Source: Alcaligenaceae bacterium CGII-47
GTDB taxonomy: Bacteria; Pseudomonadota; Gammaproteobacteria; Burkholderiales; Burkholderiaceae_B
Assembly (NCBI GenBank): GCA_019166125.1
Contig: JAHTBO010000002.1
Location: 250,997-314,996 of the forward strand
Reading direction: 5' to 3'
Length of the DNA: 64,000 nt
Positions 44,740 to 53,082 of this stretch are shown here, in pieces; positions within the stretch are counted from its first letter, which is position 1, and the number at the start of each line of letters is the position of its first letter. A program made the translations under genes and the position numbers. The notes beneath the pieces are model-generated. The model was not told where the DNA came from. It searched no databases and worked only from the letters and a program-made list of their open reading frames with translations.

Positions 44740-45570
44740 TTGGAAATCCAGACAACAGGGAGTGCGGCCCCTCTAATTGACGCAGTCGATCAGTCGACCC
44801 CCGGCAACCTGCAATCACTGGACCGTGCCCTGATGCTGTTGCGGGCGGCAACCCATAGCGACTCAGGCCTGCGCCTGACCGATCTGGCTCAGGCCAGCGG
44901 CCTGAGCAAGTCCACCACGCATCGCATTCTCTCCGCCTTGGTGAGCCACGGATTGCTACAGATCTCGGCCCAGACCCGGATGTATACGCCTGGCATCGAT
45001 ATGTACCAACTGGGCCGGGCTGCTGCCCGGCACTTTTCCCTGATTGATATCGCCCGGCCGGCGCTGCAACGACTTGCGGATGCGACCGAGGACACCGTGT
45101 ACCTATCGGTCATCGACGGCCATGAGGCAGTATGTGCGGACCGTATCATCGGCGCCTATCCGATCAAGACCCTCACCCTGGCGCCCGGCAATCGGCGCCC
45201 GCTGGGCGTGGGCGCAGGCGCCTTGGCACTTTTGGCCGCCCTGCGCGATAAGGAAATGCTGGCCGTCGTTCACGACGAATCCAGACGTCGCCCGGATTAC
45301 GCGCACTTTACCGCCTCAGTACTGCACCGCTTGGTCAATGACACCCGCCGCAAAGGCTATTCGTACAACCACGAGCGCGTGTTCAAGGGCATGAGCGCTG
45401 TGGGTGTCGCCATTCCCGGACTCGATGGACAAGCGATAGGCGCGGTCAGCGTGGCCGCGATCTCGTCACGGATGACCTCAGCACGCTATCTGGGAATCGT
45501 TGAGCAAATGAAAAAGGAATGCAGGGCCATCGCCAAGCTCGCATCCCAACACACCGGAGACCCCCTGTGA
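44740..45570 (+). CDS. IclR family transcriptional regulator
   Basis: A 276-residue IclR regulator: N-terminal winged helix (SLDRALMLLRAA, LTDLAQASGLSKSTTHRILSAL; residues about 27-75) and a C-terminal GAF-like effector domain. The start is TTG at 44740, the only start that leaves the usual 25-residue lead before the HTH; no ATG lies between it and codon 32. It is co-transcribed with the aldolase gene (3-4 base overlap) and divergent from the ThDP/Liv/amidase operon. IclR proteins often control aromatic or small-acid catabolism. Confidence 0.9.
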   Translation: MEIQTTGSAAPLIDAVDQSTPGNLQSLDRALMLLRAATHSDSGLRLTDLAQASGLSKSTTHRILSALVSHGLLQISAQTRMYTPGIDMYQLGRAAARHFSLIDIARPALQRLADATEDTVYLSVIDGHEAVCADRIIGAYPIKTLTLAPGNRRPLGVGAGALALLAALRDKEMLAVVHDESRRRPDYAHFTASVLHRLVNDTRRKGYSYNHERVFKGMSAVGVAIPGLDGQAIGAVSVAAISSRMTSARYLGIVEQMKKECRAIAKLASQHTGDPL

Positions 45571-46265
45571 ACCACGCCGCCCCTGCACACCGCTTACGCG
45601 CACACTTGCTCAAGCACGAGCCACAGTTGGTCCTCAATGTCGACCACCCTTCAGCGGGCCTGGTCGAAGCCCTGGCGCGCAGCGGGGCCGATGCGCTAAT
45701 GTTCGATACTGAACAAGGCAGCCCCGATATCGAGTCGCTGGAAAACATGGCGCGCGCCGCCCGGCTGCACGGCGTGTGCAGCCTGATCCGCACATTCAAT
45801 TTAGAACCCTGGGCGATCGAACGCCTGATGCACCGTGGCGCCGACGGTATTATTGTCCCGCGCGCCGAATCCCTGGATGACGTGCGGCGTATTGTGGCTT
45901 CGTTCGACTACTGCCTGTCCGGCGAACGGGCGGACCGAATTTTGATCGTTCAGCTTGAACACGCCGCATTACTGGATCACCTGGACGAACTTGCCCAAAT
46001 GCGCGACATCGATTGCATTTTTATCGGTCCAATCGACTTGTCCAAAAGCATGGGCCATCGAGGGGCCTACGACCAAGTCGAGGTCGCTGGCGCAATCCAG
46101 AATGCCATCCGCGTGCTGCGACAAGGTGGCATGCCTGTCGGGATGCTCGTCAAGCCCGGTGATGTCGCGCCTTGGGTACGTTTGGGGGTGTCTTTTTTAT
46201 ATGCTCACGCAAACGATCTATTGAACCTGGGGGCGCAGGCCATGCGTAACCAGATCGACCTCTGA
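45567..46265 (+). CDS. HpcH/HpaI-type class II aldolase
   Basis: A 232-residue aldolase of the HpcH/HpaI/GarL family, which cleaves 4-hydroxy-2-oxo acids to pyruvate and an aldehyde, using a divalent metal. The metal-site signatures are visible: FDTEQG near residue 45, the Glu/Asp pair in VQLEHAALLD, and FIGPIDLSKSMG near 153. The start is GTG at 45567, overlapping the iclR stop, with GGAG upstream; the longer ATG frame lies inside iclR. It may produce pyruvate from an intermediate of the pathway started by the ThDP enzyme or amidase; this is inference. Confidence 0.87.
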   Translation: MNHAAPAHRLRAHLLKHEPQLVLNVDHPSAGLVEALARSGADALMFDTEQGSPDIESLENMARAARLHGVCSLIRTFNLEPWAIERLMHRGADGIIVPRAESLDDVRRIVASFDYCLSGERADRILIVQLEHAALLDHLDELAQMRDIDCIFIGPIDLSKSMGHRGAYDQVEVAGAIQNAIRVLRQGGMPVGMLVKPGDVAPWVRLGVSFLYAHANDLLNLGAQAMRNQIDL

Positions 46266-46280
46266 CAACCGGCACCCAGT

Positions 46281-47102
46281 ATGGATGCCCGGATTTGGAC
46301 GTTGGATAGCATTACCCATGTCGACCATAAGCACCAGGACCAGATTGTTATCGCCGGATCTCACGGCGGCCAATACTGTGGCTGGTATGCCGCGCAGGCG
46401 GGTGTGCGCGGGGTGATTCTGCACGACGCGGGGGTCGGACTCGAACAGGCCGGGATTTCCTGCCTGACTTTTCTGGACAGAGTTGGGATCGCGGCGGCAA
46501 CAGTGGATTACAGAACCGCGCGCATAGGCGATGGCGCTGATTTGTTGGCACGAGGCAAGATCAGCTTTTGTAACGCGATCAGCGAGGCACTGGGTATAAC
46601 GCCTGGCATACCCGCTACCTTGGCTGCGCACCGGCTATTACGCGCCGAGGGCGCCGCGCGCGGAAAGGTCGAACCCCAACGCGAGGCCCGCAGCCAACTC
46701 AGCGCGGACAATGGTCATGGGATCATAGTGATCGGCATGGACTCCAATTCGCTGGTTCGCTCCGCGGATGCGAGATGTATCGTCGTCACCGGATCGCATG
46801 GGGCTCTATTGGGCGGCCGAGCCGAGTCCGCAATCGGCGTAGCTGTTCAGGCGGCCGTCTATAACGATGCAGGCGGCGGTATCGATGAGGCCGGCTATTC
46901 TAGGCTGCCGGTCCTGGATGCTCGTGGCATCCCTGCCATGACGGTGTATCACACCAGCGCACGAATAGGCGACGCACGTTCCAGTTGGGCTACCGGTATT
47001 GTGTCTCGGACGAATGATTGCGCAAAAGCACTGGGGATTCGCAATGGCATGACGGTTCCCGAAGCGGTTGCGCGAGTTCAGAAACCAATCCCTATAAGCT
47101 GA
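46281..47102 (+). CDS. Unrecognised protein made of two tandem copies of one domain
   Basis: A 273-residue protein that I do not recognise. It has two similar halves about 145 residues apart. The first has GSHG (26-29), HDAG (48-51) and ARIGD (80-84). The second has GSHG (171-174), NDAG (195-198) and ARIGD (227-231); the spacing within each half is nearly equal (22-24 and 32 residues). The surrounding LDxxGI and ALGI..G segments also repeat. There is no signal peptide or membrane segment. The conserved Ser, His, Asp and Arg look like a binding or active site present twice. It is 15 bp after the HpaI-type aldolase, so it probably works in the same pathway. Confidence 0.8.
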   Translation: MDARIWTLDSITHVDHKHQDQIVIAGSHGGQYCGWYAAQAGVRGVILHDAGVGLEQAGISCLTFLDRVGIAAATVDYRTARIGDGADLLARGKISFCNAISEALGITPGIPATLAAHRLLRAEGAARGKVEPQREARSQLSADNGHGIIVIGMDSNSLVRSADARCIVVTGSHGALLGGRAESAIGVAVQAAVYNDAGGGIDEAGYSRLPVLDARGIPAMTVYHTSARIGDARSSWATGIVSRTNDCAKALGIRNGMTVPEAVARVQKPIPIS

Positions 47103-47160
47103 CCGATTGAGTCCGTCCCGCTGCTTCTATGAACGCATTACGGGACGACAGCTTATTTTT
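47096..47160 (+). terminator. Probable terminator of the iclR-aldolase operon
   Basis: Nested inverted repeats AAGCTG (47096-47101)/CAGCTT (47149-47154) and CGTCCCG (47114-47120)/CGGGACG (47141-47147) are followed by ATTTTT. The loop is long (20 nt), so the efficiency is uncertain. Confidence 0.5.
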
Positions 47161-47450
47161 CCAAGTGTAGTTGCTAATATCCTCAATTGCTGTCAAGGCA
47201 AAGTCATCTCAAACCAGATAAACAAGAATCCTGCTTGCCACAACGGTGGGCGATTAGAGCATGTTTTTTGTATGTCGATATCTTGTTCCATATTAATTAT
47301 CTCGACATACCCGTAAACACCCTCGACAGATAATAATTACCTTGTTTTGCCGCTCTGAGAGACCTTTATACCCGCGTCTCCAGCTCTCTCGACACATGTA
47401 GTTATAATAATTCACAAAATGGTTCAGCTAGCCACGACCTAAGAGATCAC
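47161..47450. other. Gap without recognisable gene
   Basis: About 290 AT-rich bases between the terminator at 47160 and the next gene. A 69-codon open frame that crosses this stretch (47107-47316) begins inside the terminator, has no ribosome site and has no recognisable content. A promoter for the gene at 47451 is expected near its right end; no clear -35/-10 pair was identified. Confidence 0.5.
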
Positions 47451-49025
47451 ATGTCTTTCCCAGCCGTATTTCTACCTATAACAACTTTTGTGTTGGCCAT
47501 ATACCTTGGGGCGCTAGTCGTTGAGCATGTCACTGCTCTCAACCAGAGAAAGCACTTGTCGACTTGGGCTGAGGCTGTACTCGCTGCCGTGCAGGAACAT
47601 ATCACGGAACTCGAACACAACAGGACAATCTTGATCAAAGATCAAGGCTATGGGATCAGTGACGACTCCCAGTGGAAAGAAGAGATCATCGGCTTTGTGC
47701 GCCTGATCCTTATCAACAAGCATCAAATGAGGTTCAAAACACCTCAGGCCGAAAGTGAATTTATCGGCTTTGCAGCCGAACTAATCGAAGAGCTGCTTGC
47801 GCAGCCCGGACCTATCCTAGGCTTCTCCATACCAAAACACCTCGAAAGCTTGGAAACGGTCAGCAAACGTTGGCGACTATCGCAGCCAATTCTCCGTTGG
47901 GGTTTCGCAGTAATTTATCTGATCATTGCCAGTCAGTTTTTAATAAGTCAGGTGTGGGTTGCTGCAGTTTCGGCGGCGTTAGCCGGACTAGTGCTCCTCC
48001 CCTTCGCCCAGGACCGCATCACGCTCGCAGCACCTCGGTTAGCTCGCTTTAGGTTCGGATGGTTGTCAGCACTTGTCCTGGCAGTGCTGGCACAAACAGC
48101 GGTAACTGCCCACACAGAACGCCAACGTATAGCGTATGAAGCGGTGGCCGCCGAACAACAGCACGAAGCTCAACTGTTGGCCGATAGGAAAGAGCAGGAG
48201 CAGCAAGAGGCGGCTGCGCAGAAAAGGGAGCAGGAAGAGGAATCGGTGAGACAGTCCTTTGCCGCCGAGTCCGAGCAAGTACTTGGGCGCCTAGCCGCCG
48301 CTATACAGGACGAGCAATTTGCAGACGCTAAAGCAATCATCGACAAGTTCTCCCTCATCGATGACGACTCCCTCACGCAATTAGAAGGTCACTATAAAAC
48401 TCAAAAGGCGGCCTACGACAAACGGATAGCCGAGGAGAATGCCCTACGCCAGCGTCAAGAAAATTATGAACAGCGCATCCCGGATTATGCAATTGACAAA
48501 TACACGCACCAAGAGTACCCAAAGCTTGTGACTAAGTACCGATCCAGATTACCAGAGATCGAGAAACTGAGGCGCACGGCCGCAGAGATGGCTATTGATA
48601 GCGGAAAGTGCGACTATGCGGAGAACGTGCAACTGAGCGGCGAAAGTACGTTGAAGTCGTTAAAAATATTCTTGGACTGTAAGAACGGAAGTCGTATATA
48701 CCTGACTGAAGCCGAAATCAAAAACCATGAACCGGTCAAGACCCAGAAAGAGAATGCATTGGATCACAGTGAAGCAATTAGCCAATGTAGGTCCATGGTG
48801 CGTGCCCATGCCAGCGCACGAAGCCAAACCATGATCCCGAGCTCCATCGACTTTCACTCAATACTGGGCACGAGTGTCAGGACTGCGCCCACCCTAGGTA
48901 ACGTAATAGTCTCTATCGATTTTGATGCCAAGAACGTCTTCAATGCTGAGGTCGGATATACAGCCCGCTGTATCTTCCCTCCGAAACAACCAGGTGAAAT
49001 CAAGGTTTTCATACGACGGGACTAG
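47451..49025 (+). CDS. Unrecognised membrane protein with coiled coil and C-terminal Cys-containing domain
   Basis: A 524-residue protein I cannot name. Hydrophobic segments lie at about 4-25, 147-166, 168-185 and 203-220, followed by a long Glu/Gln/Ala-rich coiled coil (about 222-340). The C-terminal part (about 445-524) has a C...F.AKNxFxAxVxYxxxC pattern (DFDAKNVFNAEVGYTARC), which recurs in many bacterial proteins of unknown function. The topology suggests an inner-membrane anchor with the coiled coil and C-terminal domain on one side. It stands alone, next to an IS66-type remnant and tRNA-Pro, and is a candidate recently acquired gene. Its stop codon lies at the edge of the remnant. Confidence 0.7.
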   Translation: MSFPAVFLPITTFVLAIYLGALVVEHVTALNQRKHLSTWAEAVLAAVQEHITELEHNRTILIKDQGYGISDDSQWKEEIIGFVRLILINKHQMRFKTPQAESEFIGFAAELIEELLAQPGPILGFSIPKHLESLETVSKRWRLSQPILRWGFAVIYLIIASQFLISQVWVAAVSAALAGLVLLPFAQDRITLAAPRLARFRFGWLSALVLAVLAQTAVTAHTERQRIAYEAVAAEQQHEAQLLADRKEQEQQEAAAQKREQEEESVRQSFAAESEQVLGRLAAAIQDEQFADAKAIIDKFSLIDDDSLTQLEGHYKTQKAAYDKRIAEENALRQRQENYEQRIPDYAIDKYTHQEYPKLVTKYRSRLPEIEKLRRTAAEMAIDSGKCDYAENVQLSGESTLKSLKIFLDCKNGSRIYLTEAEIKNHEPVKTQKENALDHSEAISQCRSMVRAHASARSQTMIPSSIDFHSILGTSVRTAPTLGNVIVSIDFDAKNVFNAEVGYTARCIFPPKQPGEIKVFIRRD

Positions 49026-49126
49026 CTCATCAGCCATTTATGGACAATGTTCCGGTTGATGCCATGAGTCAGAGCAACGCCCCGATGTAGGCGCCCGGCA
49101 TGCTGCACTTCTATTGGATAGGCTCC
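49022..49126 (-). pseudogene. Fragment of an IS66-type TnpA (OrfA) gene
   Basis: The minus strand encodes EVQHAG, then VALTHGINRNIVHKW and a stop. This matches the end of the helix-turn-helix of IS66-family TnpA proteins (typically VALxHGINANLVHKW). A preceding stretch in another frame (about 49128-49195: WRRFKHSFEDAKL) resembles the earlier part of the same family, which would require a frameshift. No terminal repeats, start codon or further IS genes are present, so it is a decayed remnant. The stretch 49127-49307 shows nothing else. Confidence 0.45.
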
Positions 49127-49307
49127 AAGGTGATCAGCTTGGCGTCCTCGAAGGAATGCTTGAACCGCCGCCACTTGCCCGCCCTCGAACAAGATTCGAT
49201 GTACAGGCCGCATTCGTTCGCACAGACGATTACCAGGCGGGCTCTTGCAGATCCTGGCAAAAGGATTCCATGGAGCAAAACATGGGGCAAAATTCACGAA
49301 ATGAACA

Positions 49308-49338
49308 AGGCCTTACGGACGTTAATCTGTAAGGCCTT
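49308..49338 (-). terminator. Hairpin downstream of tRNA-Pro, probable terminator
   Basis: AAGGCCTTAC (49308-49317) and GTAAGGCCTT (49329-49338) form a perfect 10-bp stem, extendable by one C-G pair, with an 11-nt loop. It begins 9 bases after the tRNA 3' end in the tRNA's direction. The T run after it is weak (TTGTTCATTT). Confidence 0.6.
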
Positions 49339-49346
49339 GATTTTAT

Positions 49347-49425
<79 letters not shown>

Positions 49426-49455
49426 ATCATTACCAGTTTCCCGGCACTGACGCCT

Positions 49456-49482
49456 CATCGCTAAGGAAGTTCTATAGCGATG
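49456..49482 (-). terminator. Possible hairpin between sufT and tRNA-Pro
   Basis: CATCGCTA (49456-49463) and TAGCGATG (49475-49482) form a perfect 8-bp stem with an 11-nt loop, 24 bases after the sufT stop. No T run follows, so termination is uncertain. Confidence 0.35.
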
Positions 49483-49505
49483 AAAGAACAGAATTCTAAC
49501 ACAGA

Positions 49506-50063
49506 TTACAACAGGCCCAATTGTAGTTTGGCGGGTTCGCTGATCATCTCGCGGCTCCAGGGGGGATCCCAGACCAGATCGACCGTCGCCTCGTCCACGC
49601 CCTCGATATTCAGCAGCTTATTGCGTGCCTCATCAGCGATCATGGTTCCCATTCCGCATCCTGCCGCAGTCAATGTCATCTCGATCTCGATACGATACCG
49701 CTCAGGCGTACTAGCAGGCACCACACGGCATGTATAGACGAGCCCGAGATTCACAATATCTACCGGAATTTCGGGGTCATAGCAGGTCGATAGTATCATC
49801 CAGGCGGCGTCCTCAACGGAATCTGCTGTGACCGGCCCATCGTGGGAGTGTGAGACTTCCTCGACAGGCTCCAGGCCTAGCGCATCCGCATCGACACCCT
49901 CGATACGATACAGATTCCCCTCGACCATAACGGTAAAGGTACCGCCCAGTTGCTGGGTGATGACTGCATCACAGCCTGCCTCAATGGTGACAGGCGAACC
50001 ATAGGGCACCGTGACCGCCGGGACGTCCCGGCTGACTACGACTTCTTCTCTCGAATAGCTCAT
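49506..50063 (-). CDS. sufT: Iron-sulfur assembly accessory protein SufT (MIP18/DUF59 family)
   Basis: A 185-residue protein with a C-terminal MIP18-family (DUF59, PaaD-like) domain: CYDPEIPVDIVNLGLVY near residue 95 and LTAAGCGMGTMIADEAR near 133. The N-terminal extension has a beta-rich region seen in SufT. SufT supports Fe-S cluster maturation or transfer. The ATG at 50063 has GAGGGA upstream; a longer frame lies inside sufU. It is the last gene of the suf operon, 10 bp after sufU. Confidence 0.88.
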   Translation of the reverse strand: MSYSREEVVVSRDVPAVTVPYGSPVTIEAGCDAVITQQLGGTFTVMVEGNLYRIEGVDADALGLEPVEEVSHSHDGPVTADSVEDAAWMILSTCYDPEIPVDIVNLGLVYTCRVVPASTPERYRIEIEMTLTAAGCGMGTMIADEARNKLLNIEGVDEATVDLVWDPPWSREMISEPAKLQLGLL

Positions 50064-50073
50064 GACATCCCTC

Positions 50074-50526
50074 TTATTCAGTCTGCGCCGTATCTCTGGC
50101 CAACGTGATGGCGTTGTGTAATGTGTGCCAGGCGAGCGTTGCGCATTTGACGCGTGACGGAAACTCACGCACGCCCGAGAGCACCTCGAGCTTGCCCAGA
50201 TCACGGTCTGGATGCGCCTGCGTCAGCATGGCGTGTATATCCTGGAACAAAGCCTCCACCTGATCGATGGTCTGGCCACGTACGGCCTCGGTCATCAGCG
50301 ATGCCGACGCCGTGGATATGGCACAGCCATTCCCTACAAAGCTGACCTCGCGTACAACACCCCCCTCGACCAGAGCATAGACAGTCAATTGGTCGCCGCA
50401 TAATGGGTTATGGCCATCTGCCCGATGTGAGGCATGATCCATCTCATGGAAATTACGTGGGCTGCGGTTGTGGTCAAAAATGACCTCCTGGTACAACTCA
50501 CGCAAGCCATCGTCTTGCTCAGCCAT
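50074..50526 (-). CDS. sufU: SufU-type Fe-S scaffold/sulfur-transfer protein
   Basis: A 150-residue IscU-like protein with C43 and D45 (NPLCGDQL), C68 (GNGCAIS) and C128 (VKCATLAW). The insertion of about 20 residues before the third Cys and the GD motif mark the SufU type rather than IscU. SufU takes sulfur from SufS, usually with a bound zinc. The ATG at 50526 lies in the end of sufS (8-bp overlap). SufU is typical of Gram-positive SUF systems but also occurs with sufT in some proteobacteria. Confidence 0.92.
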   Translation of the reverse strand: MAEQDDGLRELYQEVIFDHNRSPRNFHEMDHASHRADGHNPLCGDQLTVYALVEGGVVREVSFVGNGCAISTASASLMTEAVRGQTIDQVEALFQDIHAMLTQAHPDRDLGKLEVLSGVREFPSRVKCATLAWHTLHNAITLARDTAQTE

Positions 50527-51772
50527 CCAATCCAACTCCAAATAATTTTTGTGCCTTGCGCACACCGGCAATCAAGGCCTGCACATCATCGCTCGAGTTA
50601 TACAGCGCAAACGACGCGCGAGCCGTGCCAGGAATACCAAAATGCGTCATCAATGGCATGGCGCAATGATGCCCAGCACGAATTGCCACCCCTTCAGTAT
50701 CCAGGATCGTTCCCAGGTCGTGCGGATGAATGCCATCGACAAGAAAGGACAGGATGCCAGCCTTGTGTGCTGAGGTGCCGATGATACGAATCCCAGGTAG
50801 GGTCAGAATACTATCTGTTGCCTCGGCGAGCAGCGCTTCTTCGTGGACAGCGATATTGCGCAAGCCTATTTGCTGCACGTACTCGATCGCTGCGCCAAGA
50901 CCCACCGCACCTGCAATATTCGGTGTCCCCGCCTCAAAGCGTTGCGGACCTTCGGCATAGGTCGTGCGCTCGAAGCTAACCGTACGTATCATGTCGCCCC
51001 CACCCTGCCAAGGCGGCATATCGGCCATGATATCAGCACGAACATACAATGCGCCTGTGCCTGTCGGGCCATAGAGTTTATGCCCGGAAAAGGCATAGAA
51101 ATCACAGGCCAGCGCCTGCACATCGACCTCTTGGTGTGCGACGGCCTGTGCACCATCCACCAGTACGCGCGCGCCCACCGAGTGCGCCAGACGAATGATC
51201 TCGTCCAAAGGATTAATCGTACCTAGCGCGTTCGATACATGGGCCACTGCTACCAGTCGTGTGCGTGCGTTGAGCAAGGACTGATAATGGGCCATATCCA
51301 GCTCACCCTTATCGGTCACCGAGACGGGGCGCAATATCGCACCGCTACGCTCGCACAACATCTGCCACGGAACAATGTTGGAGTGGTGCTCTAGGCCCGT
51401 GACGATGACTTCATCCCCCTCGCGAAGGTGCTGAGCACCCCAAGTCTGTGCGAGCAGGTTAATAGCCTCGGTTGTGCCTCGGGTAAAGATGATCTCCTGA
51501 CTGCTTTGGGCGTTCAGCAAACCACGCACGCGCTCACGCGCCTGCTCATACAAATCCGTAGAGTGCTGTGATAGCCAATGCACACCACGATGGATATTGG
51601 CATTCGACTGCTCATAGTATTGCGTCAATGCGTCGATTACCGCTCGTGGCTTTTGTGTGGTCGCGCCATTATCCAAATATGCCAGTCTGCGCCCCCGGAT
51701 AGGACGCGCCAGAATCGGAAAATCTGCCGCCCGCTCAGCGATATTCATCACGACGGATTCTGGCGCATTCAT
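50519..51772 (-). CDS. sufS: Cysteine desulfurase SufS
   Basis: A 417-residue PLP-dependent group II cysteine desulfurase. The PLP lysine is K232 (SGHKLYGPTG) and the sulfur-carrying Cys is C370 in RAGHHCAMP. Start motifs DNGATTQKP (34-42) and NIHRGVH (59-65) are typical. It supplies sulfane sulfur to SufU. The start overlaps the sufD stop (ATGA); a further Met at codon 9 is an alternative start. Confidence 0.95.
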   Translation of the reverse strand: MNAPESVVMNIAERAADFPILARPIRGRRLAYLDNGATTQKPRAVIDALTQYYEQSNANIHRGVHWLSQHSTDLYEQARERVRGLLNAQSSQEIIFTRGTTEAINLLAQTWGAQHLREGDEVIVTGLEHHSNIVPWQMLCERSGAILRPVSVTDKGELDMAHYQSLLNARTRLVAVAHVSNALGTINPLDEIIRLAHSVGARVLVDGAQAVAHQEVDVQALACDFYAFSGHKLYGPTGTGALYVRADIMADMPPWQGGGDMIRTVSFERTTYAEGPQRFEAGTPNIAGAVGLGAAIEYVQQIGLRNIAVHEEALLAEATDSILTLPGIRIIGTSAHKAGILSFLVDGIHPHDLGTILDTEGVAIRAGHHCAMPLMTHFGIPGTARASFALYNSSDDVQALIAGVRKAQKLFGVGLDG

Positions 51773-53082
51773 GCAGCCTCTCCGACGCGGCCGATACCGC
51801 CAGGCAATAGGGTGCGAATGGCCTGCTCGACGCGTTTGCGCAGGGGCTCAGCCTCGATACGTAAAACCGACGTCGCAGCAAAGGCATAGGTCAGCACATC
51901 CCGGGCATGGACCTCGTCCAGACCGCGCGAGCGCAGATAGAATAAGGCATCCTTATCGATCTGACCGACCGTAGCACCGTGCGCGCATTTGACATCATCG
52001 GCGTAGATCTCGAGTTCAGGCCTGGAATCCGACTTGGCCAGGCGCGAAAGCAGCAGGCTATCGTTCCGTTGGATGGCATCCGTACCGTCGGCACCCTTGG
52101 ACACCAGAATACGTCCGCTAAATACCCCTCGCGAGGCGTCAGCCATAATGCCACGATAATACTCGTGGCTCACACAGCGCGGCTGAGCGTGGCTGATCAT
52201 CGTATGATGGTCGACGTGACGTCGGCCATCAACATAGTACAAACCATTGAGCAAGGTCTCGCAGCGTTGTCCGTCAAAGCGCGTAGCAATACCATGACGC
52301 GCCAGGCGCGCGCCCAGCGACATCGAATGTGAGGCGAAATAGGAACCTTGGGACTGTGCGACATCGACCACACCCAGGTGATAGGCCTTGGTCGATTCCT
52401 GCTGCAGCTTAAGGTGGGTGACCCGCGCGTCCTGCGCGAGCAATAGACGCGTAACGGTATTGGTGAAATTAGCCGCCTGATCCACACCGATAAAGTGTTC
52501 AACAACCGTCGCCTGGGCAGCCGAGTCCGCAATGACCACATTACGTGTAAAACTCGCTGCGCGCGGTGAAGCTGCAACAAAAACCAGATGGACCGGCTGC
52601 TCTAATACGACGCCACGCGCCAGACGAACGAGTGCACCATCGCTCGCCAAGGCCAGGTTCAGCGCCTCGGTGCTCTCGCCATGCTCGGCCTCGCCGAATA
52701 TGAACTCGATCTCGTCTGCGTGCTGAGCGATCGCCGTGGATAAAGGCTCTACCACAACACCCTCGGGCAAGGCCCCTACATCGGACAAAGCCGCATCAAA
52801 ATGCCCGTCGACAAAAACCAGCCAATGCCCGGCCTCGCCCTGACGCAACGAAGCGACCAGTTCATCAGCGGCCACCGCTTGGCCATCCTCGAAAGACTCT
52901 TGCGCCAGACCAGCTAGCGAAGTATGGCGCCAAGCCTCCATACGCGTGGTCGGCCAACCCTCTGAGGCAAAGCGATCCATCGCCTGCTGGCGCAAGCCAG
53001 CCAGCCAGGGCATGCTTGCCCCTGGCAGGCCCGCTACGCGACGGCTGTAGGTATTCGTCCAGCCCTGCAAATCAGCACTCAT
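51769..53082 (-). CDS. sufD: Fe-S cluster assembly protein SufD
   Basis: A 437-residue SufD subunit of the SufBCD scaffold complex. The C-terminal half has the SufB/SufD core pattern (CAHGATVGQIDKDALFYLRSRGL near residue 365), with the conserved CAHGAT/His region. The N-terminal half is divergent, as is usual for SufD. It overlaps sufC and sufS by ATGA at both ends, so the complex subunits are co-translated. Confidence 0.93.
   Translation of the reverse strand: MSADLQGWTNTYSRRVAGLPGASMPWLAGLRQQAMDRFASEGWPTTRMEAWRHTSLAGLAQESFEDGQAVAADELVASLRQGEAGHWLVFVDGHFDAALSDVGALPEGVVVEPLSTAIAQHADEIEFIFGEAEHGESTEALNLALASDGALVRLARGVVLEQPVHLVFVAASPRAASFTRNVVIADSAAQATVVEHFIGVDQAANFTNTVTRLLLAQDARVTHLKLQQESTKAYHLGVVDVAQSQGSYFASHSMSLGARLARHGIATRFDGQRCETLLNGLYYVDGRRHVDHHTMISHAQPRCVSHEYYRGIMADASRGVFSGRILVSKGADGTDAIQRNDSLLLSRLAKSDSRPELEIYADDVKCAHGATVGQIDKDALFYLRSRGLDEVHARDVLTYAFAATSVLRIEAEPLRKRVEQAIRTLLPGGIGRVGEAA

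Noticed and set aside
47107-47316. A 69-codon open frame
   Set aside because: It starts inside a terminator hairpin, has no ribosome site and no recognisable content.
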